Source of the DNA: Chloroflexota bacterium | GTDB taxonomy: Bacteria; Chloroflexota; Dehalococcoidia; Lucifugimonadales; UBA2985 | Assembly: GCA_027622595.1 (NCBI GenBank) | Contig: JAQBZZ010000008.1 | Coordinates: forward strand, 1 to 45,593 | Length of the DNA stretch: 45,593 bases | Direction: 5' to 3' | In this document: positions 33,247-41,820 of the stretch, one piece after another | Layout: the number at the start of each line of letters is the position of its first letter | How positions within the stretch are numbered: the first letter of the stretch is position 1 | The notes under the pieces: model-generated | The model's input: the letters and a program-made list of their open reading frames with translations, nothing else | What the model was told of the DNA's origin: nothing | Database searches by the model: none | Program-made: the position numbers and the translations under genes

Positions 33247-34983
33247 TTGCGCAAGCTACGCCTGGCCATGGCCCAGATTAACACCACCGTCGGCGACCTG
33301 GACGGCAACACCGCCAAAATCCTCGACTACATCCAGCAGGCCAAGGCCCAGCAGGCCGACCTTGTCGCCTTCCCGGAGATGGCAATCACCGGCTATCCCC
33401 CTGAGGACCTGCTCTTCCAGCCATCCTTCATCCAGGCCAACATTCAGAAGATGCACCAGGTCGTCGCCCAGTCCCAGGGCATCACCGTCGTCGTTGGCTT
33501 CGTCGACTCCCAGGACGACATCCACAACGCCGCAGCCATAGCCCACGACGGCCATCTCCTTGGCATCTATCACAAGATGTATCTGCCAAACTACGGCGTC
33601 TTCGACGAGGACCGATACTTCAAGGCCGGCGACCAGTGCCCCGTCTTCGTCATCAACGGTATCCACATAGGAGTCAACATCTGCGAGGACATCTGGTACG
33701 CCCTTGGCCCAACCGCAGTGCAGCGCGAGGCCGGCGCCGAGGTCATCGTCAACATAAACGCCTCCCCCTATTACACTGGCAAGCGTGGGTTCAGGGAGCA
33801 TATGATCTCAACCCGCGCCTCCGACAACGATGTGTACGTTTCCTACACCAACCTGGTTGGAGGACAGGACGAGCTGGTCTTCGATGGCGGCAGCATGGTC
33901 TTCGACCAGAAGGGTGAGATAGTCGCCCGCGGCAAGCAGTTTGAGGAAGACCTTGTGGTCATCGACCTTGACGTGGACGCCATCTTCAACCATCGCCTTC
34001 GAGACTCACGACCCCGCAAGGAGCGCTCCGTCCTGGAGAGCATGGGCGTACCTCAGCTAGTCCACCACTCCGACTACACCCCGGGACAGCCCAAAACAGC
34101 CATAAACTCCGGCATCTGCGACTCCCTGCCCACCCTCCAGGAGATATACTCCGCGCTGGTCGTCGGCACCAGAGACTATGTTCGCAAGTGCGGATTTCAG
34201 AAAGTCCTCATCGGTCTATCAGGCGGAATAGACTCCAGCCTCACCGCGGCCATCGCCGTAGATGCCCTTGGCAAGGACAACGTCCTTGGCGTTGCCATGC
34301 CCTCCAGGTACTCGCCCGATGGCAGCTTTCTCGATGCCAATACCTTGGCCGACAACCTTGGCATGGAACTGATAACAGTGCCCATAGAAGAGGCCTTTCA
34401 GGCCATGTTGAACATGCTTTCGGAACCATTCAAGGGCAAGGAGCCCAACGTCGCCGAAGAGAACCTCCAGACACGCGTCCGCGGCAACATCCTCATGGCC
34501 ATATCCAACAAGTTCGGCTGGATGGTCCTCACCACGGGCAACAAGAGCGAGATGGCAACGGGCTACGCCACCCTCTATGGAGACATGGCCGGGGGCTTTG
34601 CGGTCATCAAGGATGTCCCCAAGGTCATGGTGTACGAGTTGTCCAAGCACCGTAACGCCCACGGCGAACCCAAGAACGTCATCCCTGTCAGTGTGATTGA
34701 GAAGGTCCCAACAGCCGAGCTAAAGCCCGACCAGACCGACCAGGACACCCTTCCCCCATACGAGATGCTCGACCCCATCCTTCAGGCCTATGTTGAAGAG
34801 GACCGCAGCTTTGCCGACATCGTGGACATGGGCTTCGACGCTGAGACCGTTCAGAACGTCATAACCATGGTGAACCGCAACGAGTACAAACGACGGCAAG
34901 CCCCTCCCGGGGTGAAGATCACTCCACGCGCCTTTGGACGTGACCGGCGTCTCCCCATCGTCAACCGCTACAAGCAGTTCTAA
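33247..34983 (+). CDS. nadE: Glutamine-dependent NAD+ synthetase
   Basis: Amidates nicotinate adenine dinucleotide to NAD+ using ammonia from glutamine. I choose TTG 33247 (578 aa) with GGGAG upstream; the track's start would overlap the likely -10 TATACT. The N-terminal nitrilase-fold glutaminase has Glu in AFPEMAITGYPPEDL, Lys in YHKMYLPNYGVFDE and Cys in GVNICEDIWY. The C-terminal synthetase has the P-loop IGLSGGIDSSLTAAIAVDAL, GVAMPSRYSPDGS, TGNKSEMATGYATLYGDMAG. Full length with both domains. Third-position C bias is very strong in the first half, unlike the preceding genes, pointing to high expression or a different history. Confidence 0.95.
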   Translation: MRKLRLAMAQINTTVGDLDGNTAKILDYIQQAKAQQADLVAFPEMAITGYPPEDLLFQPSFIQANIQKMHQVVAQSQGITVVVGFVDSQDDIHNAAAIAHDGHLLGIYHKMYLPNYGVFDEDRYFKAGDQCPVFVINGIHIGVNICEDIWYALGPTAVQREAGAEVIVNINASPYYTGKRGFREHMISTRASDNDVYVSYTNLVGGQDELVFDGGSMVFDQKGEIVARGKQFEEDLVVIDLDVDAIFNHRLRDSRPRKERSVLESMGVPQLVHHSDYTPGQPKTAINSGICDSLPTLQEIYSALVVGTRDYVRKCGFQKVLIGLSGGIDSSLTAAIAVDALGKDNVLGVAMPSRYSPDGSFLDANTLADNLGMELITVPIEEAFQAMLNMLSEPFKGKEPNVAEENLQTRVRGNILMAISNKFGWMVLTTGNKSEMATGYATLYGDMAGGFAVIKDVPKVMVYELSKHRNAHGEPKNVIPVSVIEKVPTAELKPDQTDQDTLPPYEMLDPILQAYVEEDRSFADIVDMGFDAETVQNVITMVNRNEYKRRQAPPGVKITPRAFGRDRRLPIVNRYKQF

Positions 34984-35016
34984 CGGCTGCCCCATTCACC
35001 CAGCGGGCCACCAGCC

Positions 35017-35172
35017 TTACAGTCGAGGCACCTCTTGCTCCTCCCCGCGCGCTGAATCCTTCTTCTTCTCTGGAAACAGCCTGTCATAGAGGCGCAGAAG
35101 CCAAATCGTTGCGGCTATGCCGAGGATAAACAGAGCGACAATGAGCAACATCGCAAGCACTATGAATGCCAT
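35017..35172 (-). CDS. Small single-pass membrane protein
   Basis: 51 aa, shorter than the track's cut-off. It starts MAFIVLAMLLIVALFILGIA and continues ATIWLLRLYDRLFPEKKK with a charged tail ending EEQEVPRL. One N-terminal transmembrane helix then a cytoplasmic basic/acidic tail. The ATG has AAGGGGG seven bases upstream. It lies 27 bp after the second EamA gene on the same strand, so it may be the last member of the lrp-eamA transcript. No family recognised. Confidence 0.65.
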   Translation of the reverse strand: MAFIVLAMLLIVALFILGIAATIWLLRLYDRLFPEKKKDSARGEEQEVPRL

Positions 35173-35199
35173 ATCAAGCCCCCTTTGAGAGCCGCACCA

Positions 35200-35679
35200 T
35201 CAGGAGACGGCTTTGCTGACGGTGATGATGACAACGCCAAGTACCACCAGGACGGTGCCCATGATCGTCATTCTGCTAATCTTCTCCAGCTTATGGAGGA
35301 AGAAGTGGGCCAGGGTAAGTGTTATAAGAGGATTGATGGCAACCACAGGCGAGACCACCACTAGAGGCGCATTGCTGAGGGCAAAGTACAGCAGTGTGAC
35401 ACCGGACGCGGAGGCGATTCCCGACAGCCCGAACCACAGGAAGCCACGCCGTGAGGAGGTACGCAGGTCGTTGGGTATGTGACGATGAAACATGATCGAG
35501 ACGTACACGAATCCGAAGAGCAGGGAAAAGGCGGTGCCAACCAGAGGCGGGGCATACTCGCTGGTCACGTGCTTTCCCACGGTCTGTGAAGCACCATAGG
35601 CTATGGCCGCACCTATTGCGGCCGCATACCCCAACCAGATACCACCCCGGCTTCCGACAAAAACCTGAATGGTCTTCAA
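35200..35679 (-). CDS. EamA-type (DMT) transporter, second half
   Basis: 159 aa with about five hydrophobic helices forming a single EamA domain: LGYAAAIGAAIAYGASQTVG, PPLVGTAFSLLFGFVYVSI, GFLWFGLSGIASASGVTLLY, FALSNAPLVVVSPVVAINPL and MGTVLVVLGVVIITVSKAV. Its TTG start overlaps the TGA stop of the first half (TTGA), in the -1 frame. Classical members of the drug/metabolite transporter superfamily carry two such domains in one ~300-aa chain, so this is either the C-terminal half of a split gene or one subunit of a two-protein carrier. The linker reads smoothly across the junction. Confidence 0.8.
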   Translation of the reverse strand: MKTIQVFVGSRGGIWLGYAAAIGAAIAYGASQTVGKHVTSEYAPPLVGTAFSLLFGFVYVSIMFHRHIPNDLRTSSRRGFLWFGLSGIASASGVTLLYFALSNAPLVVVSPVVAINPLITLTLAHFFLHKLEKISRMTIMGTVLVVLGVVIITVSKAVS

Positions 35680-36104
35680 CGTACCTGCTCACTCGTTATG
35701 AGTGCGATGCCGCTGACGATGGTCAGAGTGCCCAACAGAAGCCAGGGAGTGATGCTCTCTCCCAGGAAGATTATGGCCAGTATGGTGGCAAAAAGAGGGG
35801 CGGTGCTGAACAGAGGTGTGGCCCGAGCAACCCCCGCCTTCTGAATGCTGACGGCGTTGAGGAACCGCCCAAGGGCAAAGTTAAACAACCCGCCTAGGGC
35901 AAACCATAAGAAGGCGATCCCTGCCAGCGAGGTGATGTCATCCAGGTTGAACACCACCGCCAGTGCCATCACGAGGATACCCCCGGGAATCACGGACACC
36001 CACGTGCCTGTCGTGGGACGAAGATGCTGTAGGCCCAGACGGACCAGTATGGCGCTGAATCCCCAACAGGTGGCCGCCAGCAGGCCGAAAAGAACCCCTA
36101 ACAC
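35676..36104 (-). CDS. EamA-type (DMT) transporter, first half
   Basis: 142 aa, one EamA domain: GVLFGLLAATCWGFSAILVR, SVIPGGILVMALAVVF, GIAFLWFALGGLFNFALGRF, KAGVARATPLFSTAPLFATI and TPWLLLGTLTIVSGIALITS. It starts at GTG without a strong ribosome site, 47 bp after the Lrp-type regulator on the same strand, and ends in overlap with the second EamA gene. Lrp/AsnC regulators next to EamA exporters often control amino-acid efflux; that role is inferred from context. The two halves together have the ten helices of a normal DMT carrier. Confidence 0.8.
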   Translation of the reverse strand: MLGVLFGLLAATCWGFSAILVRLGLQHLRPTTGTWVSVIPGGILVMALAVVFNLDDITSLAGIAFLWFALGGLFNFALGRFLNAVSIQKAGVARATPLFSTAPLFATILAIIFLGESITPWLLLGTLTIVSGIALITSEQVR

Positions 36105-36151
36105 GAAGCGAAAGCCTCACTCAAGTACATTGTCTCTCTTAGTTGACAGGC

Positions 36152-36592
36152 TCAAGAAAGCGGCGCGAAGGTACGCTTTTTCACGGACATGGTGACGAAG
36201 GTCTCGCTGCGCCTGACCCCATCTATGTTTCCAACTACACCCAGAAGAAAGTTGTGGAGCGCCTCCGGCGAAGGCAGTGCCACCCACACAAAGAGGTCAA
36301 ATGCCCCAGTAGTTATGGAAACGTTCATAGCCTCCGGTACACCGGCCAGTGCAGCCGCCACATGCTCTATCTTACCCGGGTCCACCTGGAGCGCGACGAT
36401 AGCCTCAGTTGTATACCCCAGCTTAGATGGCTCAGGAAGAGCCAATACCTGAATGACCTCGTCTTCGATCAACCGTTTCAGCCGACGCCTTATGGTTCCT
36501 TCACTGACTCCCAACTGCCGTGCTATCTTGGCGTTGGACGCTCTGCCGTCCAGTTGGAGTATCCCAATGATCTTTCTGTCTAATTCATCCAT
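36152..36592 (-). CDS. Lrp/AsnC family transcriptional regulator
   Basis: 146 aa. N-terminal helix-turn-helix: MDELDRKIIGILQLDGRASN, AKIARQLGVSEGTIRRRLKR; C-terminal RAM (ligand-binding, oligomerising) domain: TTEAIVALQVDPGKIEHVAA, TTGAFDLFVWVALPSPEALH. Members form octamers or dimers and respond to amino acids. It heads the minus-strand group lrp-eamA-eamA-small membrane protein. Its own promoter has a perfect -35 and an inverted repeat between -35 and -10, suggesting autoregulation. Confidence 0.93.
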   Translation of the reverse strand: MDELDRKIIGILQLDGRASNAKIARQLGVSEGTIRRRLKRLIEDEVIQVLALPEPSKLGYTTEAIVALQVDPGKIEHVAAALAGVPEAMNVSITTGAFDLFVWVALPSPEALHNFLLGVVGNIDGVRRSETFVTMSVKKRTFAPLS

Positions 36593-36625
36593 AATGTCTC
36601 CGATTTAATGATGTTTTCTCATAAC

Positions 36626-36654
36626 AATCGTACAACATAGTACGAATTGTGTCA
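36626..36654 (-). promoter_or_regulatory. Promoter of the Lrp-type gene with embedded operator
   Basis: On the minus strand TTGACA (36649-36654), 17-bp spacer and TACGAT (36626-36631). The dyad TCGTAC-n6-GTACGA (36627-36632 / 36639-36644) overlaps spacer and -10, where a bound regulator would block RNA polymerase. The predicted RNA start is about 27 bases before the ATG. Confidence 0.65.
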
Positions 36655-36711
36655 ACGGCATAAGCACGATTCTAGCGGAACATCCCTTTTGCTCATTTAA
36701 CCTAACTCTAT

Positions 36712-36733
36712 TGTATATTATACACGGCGTGTA
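36712..36733. promoter_or_regulatory. Two overlapping dyads in the pabC-lrp gap
   Basis: TGTATA-T-TATACA (36712-36724) overlaps TACAC-GGC-GTGTA (36721-36733). The gap 36593-36820 has no gene. It lies upstream of the lrp promoter and downstream of the pabC end, so an upstream operator or a weak terminator are both possible. Confidence 0.35.
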
Positions 36734-36820
36734 CGGTTCCCCTGCCCAAGGACGTGCTTAGACTCAGGGTCTGTTTCACTGCTGTTGGGTTGGGAGGGAT
36801 CACAGGATCCCGTACTGCAG

Positions 36821-37690
36821 TCAGGATAGCTCCACCCCAACGCGGTCCCAATACGCGTTCGCCAGCCGCTCCGTTACAGGCCCTGACAGACCTGGCCCAA
36901 CAGCGGCTCCAAATACCGAGACAGCTGGCACAACTCCGGTAACCACATTGGTCAGGAACACCTCGTCGGCCCCGGCAACACCCTCCGGCATCAGTGAGAG
37001 TTCGCTGACAAGAATTCCCAAGCGGCCCGCCTCCTCCAACACCGTTCGCCTAGCTATGCCTGGCAGAGCACCATCGCCCTCTGGGGGAGTGACCAACTCA
37101 CCCCTTATCACAGCGAAAATGTTGCTCGACGTCGCGCCCGTCAAGAACCCCCGGGTATTGCACATCAAGGCATCGTCCGCGCCGCAGCGTTGGGCACGGA
37201 GGCGCGCCACCACACCTTCGGCATAGGACAGCGACTTGATGCCAGCCAGGGGCGAGAGGTCGTTACGGCGTATATTCGAAAGAATCAGGCGGCGGCCCTG
37301 AGGCAGCGAGTCCAACGGCCCGTGCCAGGGCGTGACTCTCACCACCACAGATGGTGTTATGCCAGGCGTCACATCCAAGCCACGGCCGGGATCGATACCT
37401 CGCGTCACGGTGAGGCGCACCACAGAGTGCGGAAGCCCGTTGCGCAGTAATGCCTCGTGGATAGCATCGACCAACTCCTCGACCGGTGGCAGCTGTATGT
37501 ACAGTACACCGGCACCTCTTTGCAGCCTGGTCAGGTGGTCATCGAGGCGGAATATCCTGTCCCCGGATGCCACCATGGTCTCAAAAAGGCCGTCGGCAAG
37601 CGTAAACCCCCTATCCCGCAAGGACAAATGGGCATCTGCCTCTGGAACAAAACTCCCGTTGAGATAGACGATGGGATTCATCTCACTCAC
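36821..37690 (-). CDS. pabC: Class IV PLP aminotransferase, probably aminodeoxychorismate lyase
   Basis: 289 aa. PLP-fold IV enzyme: VYLNGSFVPEADAHLSLRDR, GFTLADGLFETMVASGDRIF, catalytic Lys in SPLAGIKSLSYAEGVVARL, NTRGFLTGATSSNIFAV and DEVFLTNVVTGVVPAVSVFG. The family also contains D-amino-acid and branched-chain aminotransferases, but the 8-bp overlap with pabB identifies it as the lyase that splits aminodeoxychorismate into p-aminobenzoate and pyruvate for folate synthesis. Last gene of the trxB-pabB-pabC run. Confidence 0.88.
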   Translation of the reverse strand: MSEMNPIVYLNGSFVPEADAHLSLRDRGFTLADGLFETMVASGDRIFRLDDHLTRLQRGAGVLYIQLPPVEELVDAIHEALLRNGLPHSVVRLTVTRGIDPGRGLDVTPGITPSVVVRVTPWHGPLDSLPQGRRLILSNIRRNDLSPLAGIKSLSYAEGVVARLRAQRCGADDALMCNTRGFLTGATSSNIFAVIRGELVTPPEGDGALPGIARRTVLEEAGRLGILVSELSLMPEGVAGADEVFLTNVVTGVVPAVSVFGAAVGPGLSGPVTERLANAYWDRVGVELS

Positions 37691-39101
37691 TGAAGCTGAG
37701 GGCGCGGCGAAGGCCCATCCCTTTCTGCAACGTCTCCTGATACTCAGCCGATGGGTCCGAGTCGGCCACTATTCCTCCACCAACCTGAAGATAGACCTGA
37801 CCTCCGGTCAACACCAGGGTACGAATGGCGATACTGGTGCCCATGTCCCCGCCGAAAGAGATATAGCCGATTGCGCCGCAGTAAACGCCTCTGCGCACAG
37901 GCTCCAACTCCTCGATTATCTCCATGGAACGCAGCTTTGGGGCACCCGTCACGGAACCCCCTGGAAAGCACACCCGCAGCAGGTCCACCGCGTCCGCGGA
38001 TGGAAGCAGTTCGCCAGTGACGGTGGACACCAGGTGAAGCACAGTCGGATGCTGTTCCACGGTGAAAAGGCCTGTGACCTTCACTGAACCTATGCTGCAT
38101 ACCCGACCCACGTCGTTGCGTATCAAGTCTACAATCATCACGTTCTCTGCCCGTTCCTTCTCGCTAGCCAGCAGCTCCACAGAGTAGCGAGCTGTCTCCT
38201 CGGGAGTTGCACCCGCAGGGCGCGTCCCCTTGATGGGTCGCGCCCTCACCAGTTCCCGTTCAAGGTGGAGGAACTCCTCTGGTGAAGCGCTGAGAACCTT
38301 CACCTCCGGAAACCCCAGGTATGCAGCGAAGGGCGCAGGGTTGAAGCTGCGCAGTCTCAGGTAGAGACCCCACGGGTCCCCCTGGAACGGGGCCTGAAAA
38401 CGCTGCGACAGGTTCACCTGGTACGAGTCTCCCGCGGCCAGGTACTCCTTCACCCGCCCAACAGCGGCCTCATATGTCGCCGACGTGAAGTTGGAACGCA
38501 GAGATACAGGAGCAACATATCCTGGCGATTGAGTTGCAGGCGACCCTCCCTTAATGCGCTCCATAATCTCACTCGCACGACTACCGGCCCGCTCCGCGGT
38601 GCCCTCCGGCAGACCTGAGGAAAAAAGGCATCCCAGACCGGTGTCACTGTCGTAGGCCAGCGCCCAGTCGTACAGACCAAGGTACATTTCAGGTAGGCCG
38701 AGGTCGTCGTCCGCCCACGAGGGGAGACGTTCCAGGTGTCTGCCCAGATCATAGCCCCAGTAGCCTAAAGCGCCACCCTGGAAGGGAGGCAGCCCCGGCA
38801 CCTGCTCGACGTGGTATCTCCGCAGTAGGCCCTGTAGAGTTGACCAGGGGTCGCCCTCTACCTCTTCGCAAACGCCATCGTGCTCCAGAGTGACCCGGCG
38901 ACCGCGGCTGCGTACCACCAGAAACGGGTCGGCCGTAAGATAAGAAAAACGGTTTCCAGACGCGCCCGGCATGGCGCCGTCCAGCAGAGCAGGGCTTGGC
39001 ATATCCTGGAACGCAGGAAACAACTGAGCAGGGTGTGGAATCTGGCCCAGGTCATAGACAATAGGGCTGGAGCCAGTTTGCAGGGTCGACAACACTTTCA
39101 A
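37683..39101 (-). CDS. pabB: Aminodeoxychorismate synthase component I
   Basis: 472 aa chorismate-binding enzyme. C-terminal catalytic motifs: SASPEEFLHLERELVRARPI, KGTRPAGATPEETARYSVEL, VMIVDLIRNDVGRVCSIGSV and FPGGSVTGAPKLRSMEIIEE, the Lys and Glu positions typical of PabB/TrpE. The overlap with pabC favours PabB over anthranilate synthase. No amidotransferase (PabA) gene is nearby; it may be shared with tryptophan synthesis elsewhere. It lies 24 bp after trxB on the same strand. Confidence 0.93.
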   Translation of the reverse strand: MKVLSTLQTGSSPIVYDLGQIPHPAQLFPAFQDMPSPALLDGAMPGASGNRFSYLTADPFLVVRSRGRRVTLEHDGVCEEVEGDPWSTLQGLLRRYHVEQVPGLPPFQGGALGYWGYDLGRHLERLPSWADDDLGLPEMYLGLYDWALAYDSDTGLGCLFSSGLPEGTAERAGSRASEIMERIKGGSPATQSPGYVAPVSLRSNFTSATYEAAVGRVKEYLAAGDSYQVNLSQRFQAPFQGDPWGLYLRLRSFNPAPFAAYLGFPEVKVLSASPEEFLHLERELVRARPIKGTRPAGATPEETARYSVELLASEKERAENVMIVDLIRNDVGRVCSIGSVKVTGLFTVEQHPTVLHLVSTVTGELLPSADAVDLLRVCFPGGSVTGAPKLRSMEIIEELEPVRRGVYCGAIGYISFGGDMGTSIAIRTLVLTGGQVYLQVGGGIVADSDPSAEYQETLQKGMGLRRALSFSE

Positions 39102-39125
39102 GATATGGGACTCAGGCTACACAGC

Positions 39126-40070
39126 CTACTCTTCATCCTGATCCGCCAGGAAGTGCTCCGCATCGATGGCTGACATGCACCCGGTTCCCGCGGCAGTTAT
39201 GGCTTGCCGGTAGACCCAGTCCTGAACATCGCCACTGGCAAACACCCCTGGCACGCTGGTGCATGTCCCCTGGTGGGTGACAATGTACCCGGCCTCATTT
39301 ATCTCCAACTGACCCAAGAACGGTTCGGTGTTGGGTTTATGTCCTATGGCCATGAAGACGCCATCTATGGACCGCTCGGTGACCTCATTTGTCTTGACGT
39401 TACGGAGCTTAACCCGCTTTACCTCCCCCTCTTCGACTCCCAGTATCTCCTCGATTACCGTATCCCATATGAAATCTATCTTGGGATTGCTGGAGCCTCT
39501 CTCCTGCATAATCTTGGAGGCGCGGAGTTGGTCCCGCCGGTGGACTACGTGTACTTTACTGGCGAACTTGGTGAGGAAGGTTGCCTCCTCCATTGCCGTA
39601 TCACCACCGCCTACAACTATGAGTTCCTTGTCCCTGAAGAAAAAACCGTCACAGGTGGCGCAGGCCGATACCCCCCGTCCCATGAGTTCCGACTCACCCG
39701 GAACTCCCAGGAGCATTGCGGTGGCACCGGAAGCGATAATTACAGTTTTGGCGTAGTAGTAGTCCTCCTCGTCCACCTCTATGCGGAACGGACGCTTGGA
39801 GAAGTCCACCGCGGTCACATTGCCGTTGACGTACCTGGCCCCAAACCGCTCTGCCTGGGCCTTGAACTTGACCATCAGGTCCGGCCCAAGAATACCCTCT
39901 GGAAACCCCGGGTAGTTCTCAACGTCGGTCGTTATAGTAAGCTGTCCCCCTGGGGTGGCACCCTCTATGACAAGTGGATTGAGCTCAGCCCTGGAAGCGT
40001 AGAGGGCGGCGGTATCTCCCGCTGGCCCTGAGCCAATGATCAGTATATTTTCTACCCGGTTTTCACTCAC
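39126..40070 (-). CDS. trxB: Thioredoxin reductase
   Basis: FAD/NADPH enzyme reducing thioredoxin. I take GTG 40070 (VSENRVENILIIGSGPAGDT, 314 aa), which has GAGAGG upstream; the track's ATG nine codons earlier has none. FAD site GSGPAGDTAALYASRAELNP, redox-active disulfide ACATCDGFFF, NADPH site VVGGGDTAMEEATFL and the final ASGDVQDWVYRQAITAAGTG are all standard. Second in a minus-strand run behind the AAA ATPase (89-bp gap) and before pabB. The overlapping antisense 275-aa frame is a shadow. Confidence 0.95.
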   Translation of the reverse strand: MSENRVENILIIGSGPAGDTAALYASRAELNPLVIEGATPGGQLTITTDVENYPGFPEGILGPDLMVKFKAQAERFGARYVNGNVTAVDFSKRPFRIEVDEEDYYYAKTVIIASGATAMLLGVPGESELMGRGVSACATCDGFFFRDKELIVVGGGDTAMEEATFLTKFASKVHVVHRRDQLRASKIMQERGSSNPKIDFIWDTVIEEILGVEEGEVKRVKLRNVKTNEVTERSIDGVFMAIGHKPNTEPFLGQLEINEAGYIVTHQGTCTSVPGVFASGDVQDWVYRQAITAAGTGCMSAIDAEHFLADQDEE

Positions 40071-40159
40071 GATTCCTCTCCCATACAGCGATGACACGCA
40101 CTAGACTTACACCATATTTGGATGCGCCTTGAATGTTCAAGGTTCCAAAATAAGCCGGG

Positions 40160-41563
40160 TCAGCTCCGGTAGTGGTATCTACCTTCCACACGGTCCTTGT
40201 TCAGACGCCGTTTGAGGTGTAGACCCTCCAAGATAAACTCCATTGCCGATGCAATGAGCTCGTGGGTATTGTCCGCACCCAATCGCTTGATAGGCCCATC
40301 GAACCCCTCTATCTCTCCAAGCAACGACACGTACTCGGACGAAGGCCTATCACTGCCCGTTTCCACCACCATGCCTTCCTCGAAGCCCTGGATAATGCCT
40401 CCCAATTCTTCCACATCTACGTAGCGCCCAAATATGTTGAGCACCGCCTTCTTGGTGAGGTCCTCCAGTATCCTTCCCTCCCGGCCATCGTCAAGGGTCT
40501 CCAGTTCAATCTTTCCCATAGTGGATGGAACAATGGCAGCCAGATCGCTTATCCGCGGCACGACCTTCTCTTCCTGAAGCAGGAGGCTCCGGCGATAGGC
40601 ATTGCTGATTACGCTCTCATAGTTGGCTATGGATACCCTCACGCTCACTCCTGAGCGCTGGTTTATATCCCCGCTGCGGCGCGCAAGGCTGGTTATCTCG
40701 GCTATTATCTCCTTCATATACCGGGGAACAATCACCTTATTCTCCATATCAGGGAAGACCGTCATCTCCTGGTCCATGATCCGTATCTCGTCCTCTGGAA
40801 ACCTGGGGTAGTGGGTGCGGATCTGAGCACCATAGCGGTCCTTGAGGGGAGTGATAATACGTCCGCGGTTGGTATAGTCTTCAGGGTTGGCGCTTGCTAT
40901 CATATACATGTCCAGAGGTAGACGGATCCGGTAACCCTTGATCTGTATATCCTTCTCCTCCATCAGGTTGAACAGGCTCACCTGTATCCGTTCCGCCAGA
41001 TCCGGCAGTTCGTTGATGGAGAAGATTCCACGGTTGGTCCGCGGGATCAGGCCAAAGTGGACGGTCAGCTCGTCGGAGAGATAGCGGCCCTCTGCAACCT
41101 TGATCGGGTCAACCTCTCCAATCAGGTCTGCCACGGCAATGTCCGGGGTCGCCAGCTTTTCAGCGTACCTTGCCTCCCTTGGCAGCCACGCTATGGCCAC
41201 CTCGTCCCCCATCTCCGCCACCTTTTCGTGGCAGGCCCTACAGATAGGAGCAAAGGGGTTGTCGTTGATCTCACAACCGGCGATGTAGGGTATCTCTTCG
41301 TCCAACAGGCTGACCAGTGCCCGTATGAGCCTCGACTTGGCCTGCCCCCGTTCTCCCAGAAGAATAATATCCTGTCCGGCCAGGATGGCGTTCTCCACTT
41401 CGGGGATGACGGTGTCGGCGTAGCCTATTATCCCAGGGAATAACTCCTCTTTGGCCACAATCTTTTTAATCAGATTGCGCCTGATCTCTTCTCGTACCCC
41501 GACTACTTGATAGCCGCTCTTCTTTAGCTCTTTGAGGGATTTCGCCTGACCGGCAGAGGTCAT
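40160..41563 (-). CDS. ChlI/MoxR-like AAA+ ATPase
   Basis: 467 aa. The P-loop IILLGERGQAKSRLIRAL, Walker B GIFSINELPDLAERIQVSLF, sensor IASANPEDYTNRGRIITPLK and YPRFPEDEIRIMDQEM are those of magnesium-chelatase-I-like ATPases. A Cys pair APICRACHEK near residue 110 is an insertion seen in this subgroup. Relatives usually act with a von Willebrand A-domain protein as a metal-insertion or protein-remodelling pair; no such partner is adjacent. ATG with GGGAGGG upstream. Bacteriochlorophyll genes are absent from the window, so a chelatase role is unlikely to be assumed. Confidence 0.88.
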   Translation of the reverse strand: MTSAGQAKSLKELKKSGYQVVGVREEIRRNLIKKIVAKEELFPGIIGYADTVIPEVENAILAGQDIILLGERGQAKSRLIRALVSLLDEEIPYIAGCEINDNPFAPICRACHEKVAEMGDEVAIAWLPREARYAEKLATPDIAVADLIGEVDPIKVAEGRYLSDELTVHFGLIPRTNRGIFSINELPDLAERIQVSLFNLMEEKDIQIKGYRIRLPLDMYMIASANPEDYTNRGRIITPLKDRYGAQIRTHYPRFPEDEIRIMDQEMTVFPDMENKVIVPRYMKEIIAEITSLARRSGDINQRSGVSVRVSIANYESVISNAYRRSLLLQEEKVVPRISDLAAIVPSTMGKIELETLDDGREGRILEDLTKKAVLNIFGRYVDVEELGGIIQGFEEGMVVETGSDRPSSEYVSLLGEIEGFDGPIKRLGADNTHELIASAMEFILEGLHLKRRLNKDRVEGRYHYRS

Positions 41564-41735
41564 ACTGCCCTCCCTGATATATCTAGTTAGGGTGGAATTA
41601 TCACATCATAATACAATAGCAGACAAAGTGAAATGGAAGGTCGTGAGTATACCGTGACCCTTTCGGACGGGGATTTTCCAGGGCACTTTCACAAGATACC
41701 CATAAGACCTGGAGATGCCGGGCTACCTTGTTTAA

Positions 41736-41774
41736 GTGTGGTGACGTAGCCCATTATGGGCTACGTCACCACAC
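41736..41774. promoter_or_regulatory. Perfect 18-bp hairpin upstream of the ROK kinase
   Basis: GTGTGGTGACGTAGCCCA pairs with TGGGCTACGTCACCACAC around a TTA loop. It ends 46 bp before the ROK ATG and lies 173 bp before the divergent AAA gene start. No U-tract follows on either strand, so it is not a simple terminator. A very stable RNA leader structure or a cruciform/protein site is possible. Confidence 0.6.
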
Positions 41775-41820
41775 ATGCCCTTGATGCATGATGTCATAGC
41801 TTAGGGGTAAGGAGTAAAAC

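Noticed and set aside
39204-40031. 275-aa plus-strand ORF
   Set aside because: Antisense shadow of trxB; no ribosome site and no family resemblance.
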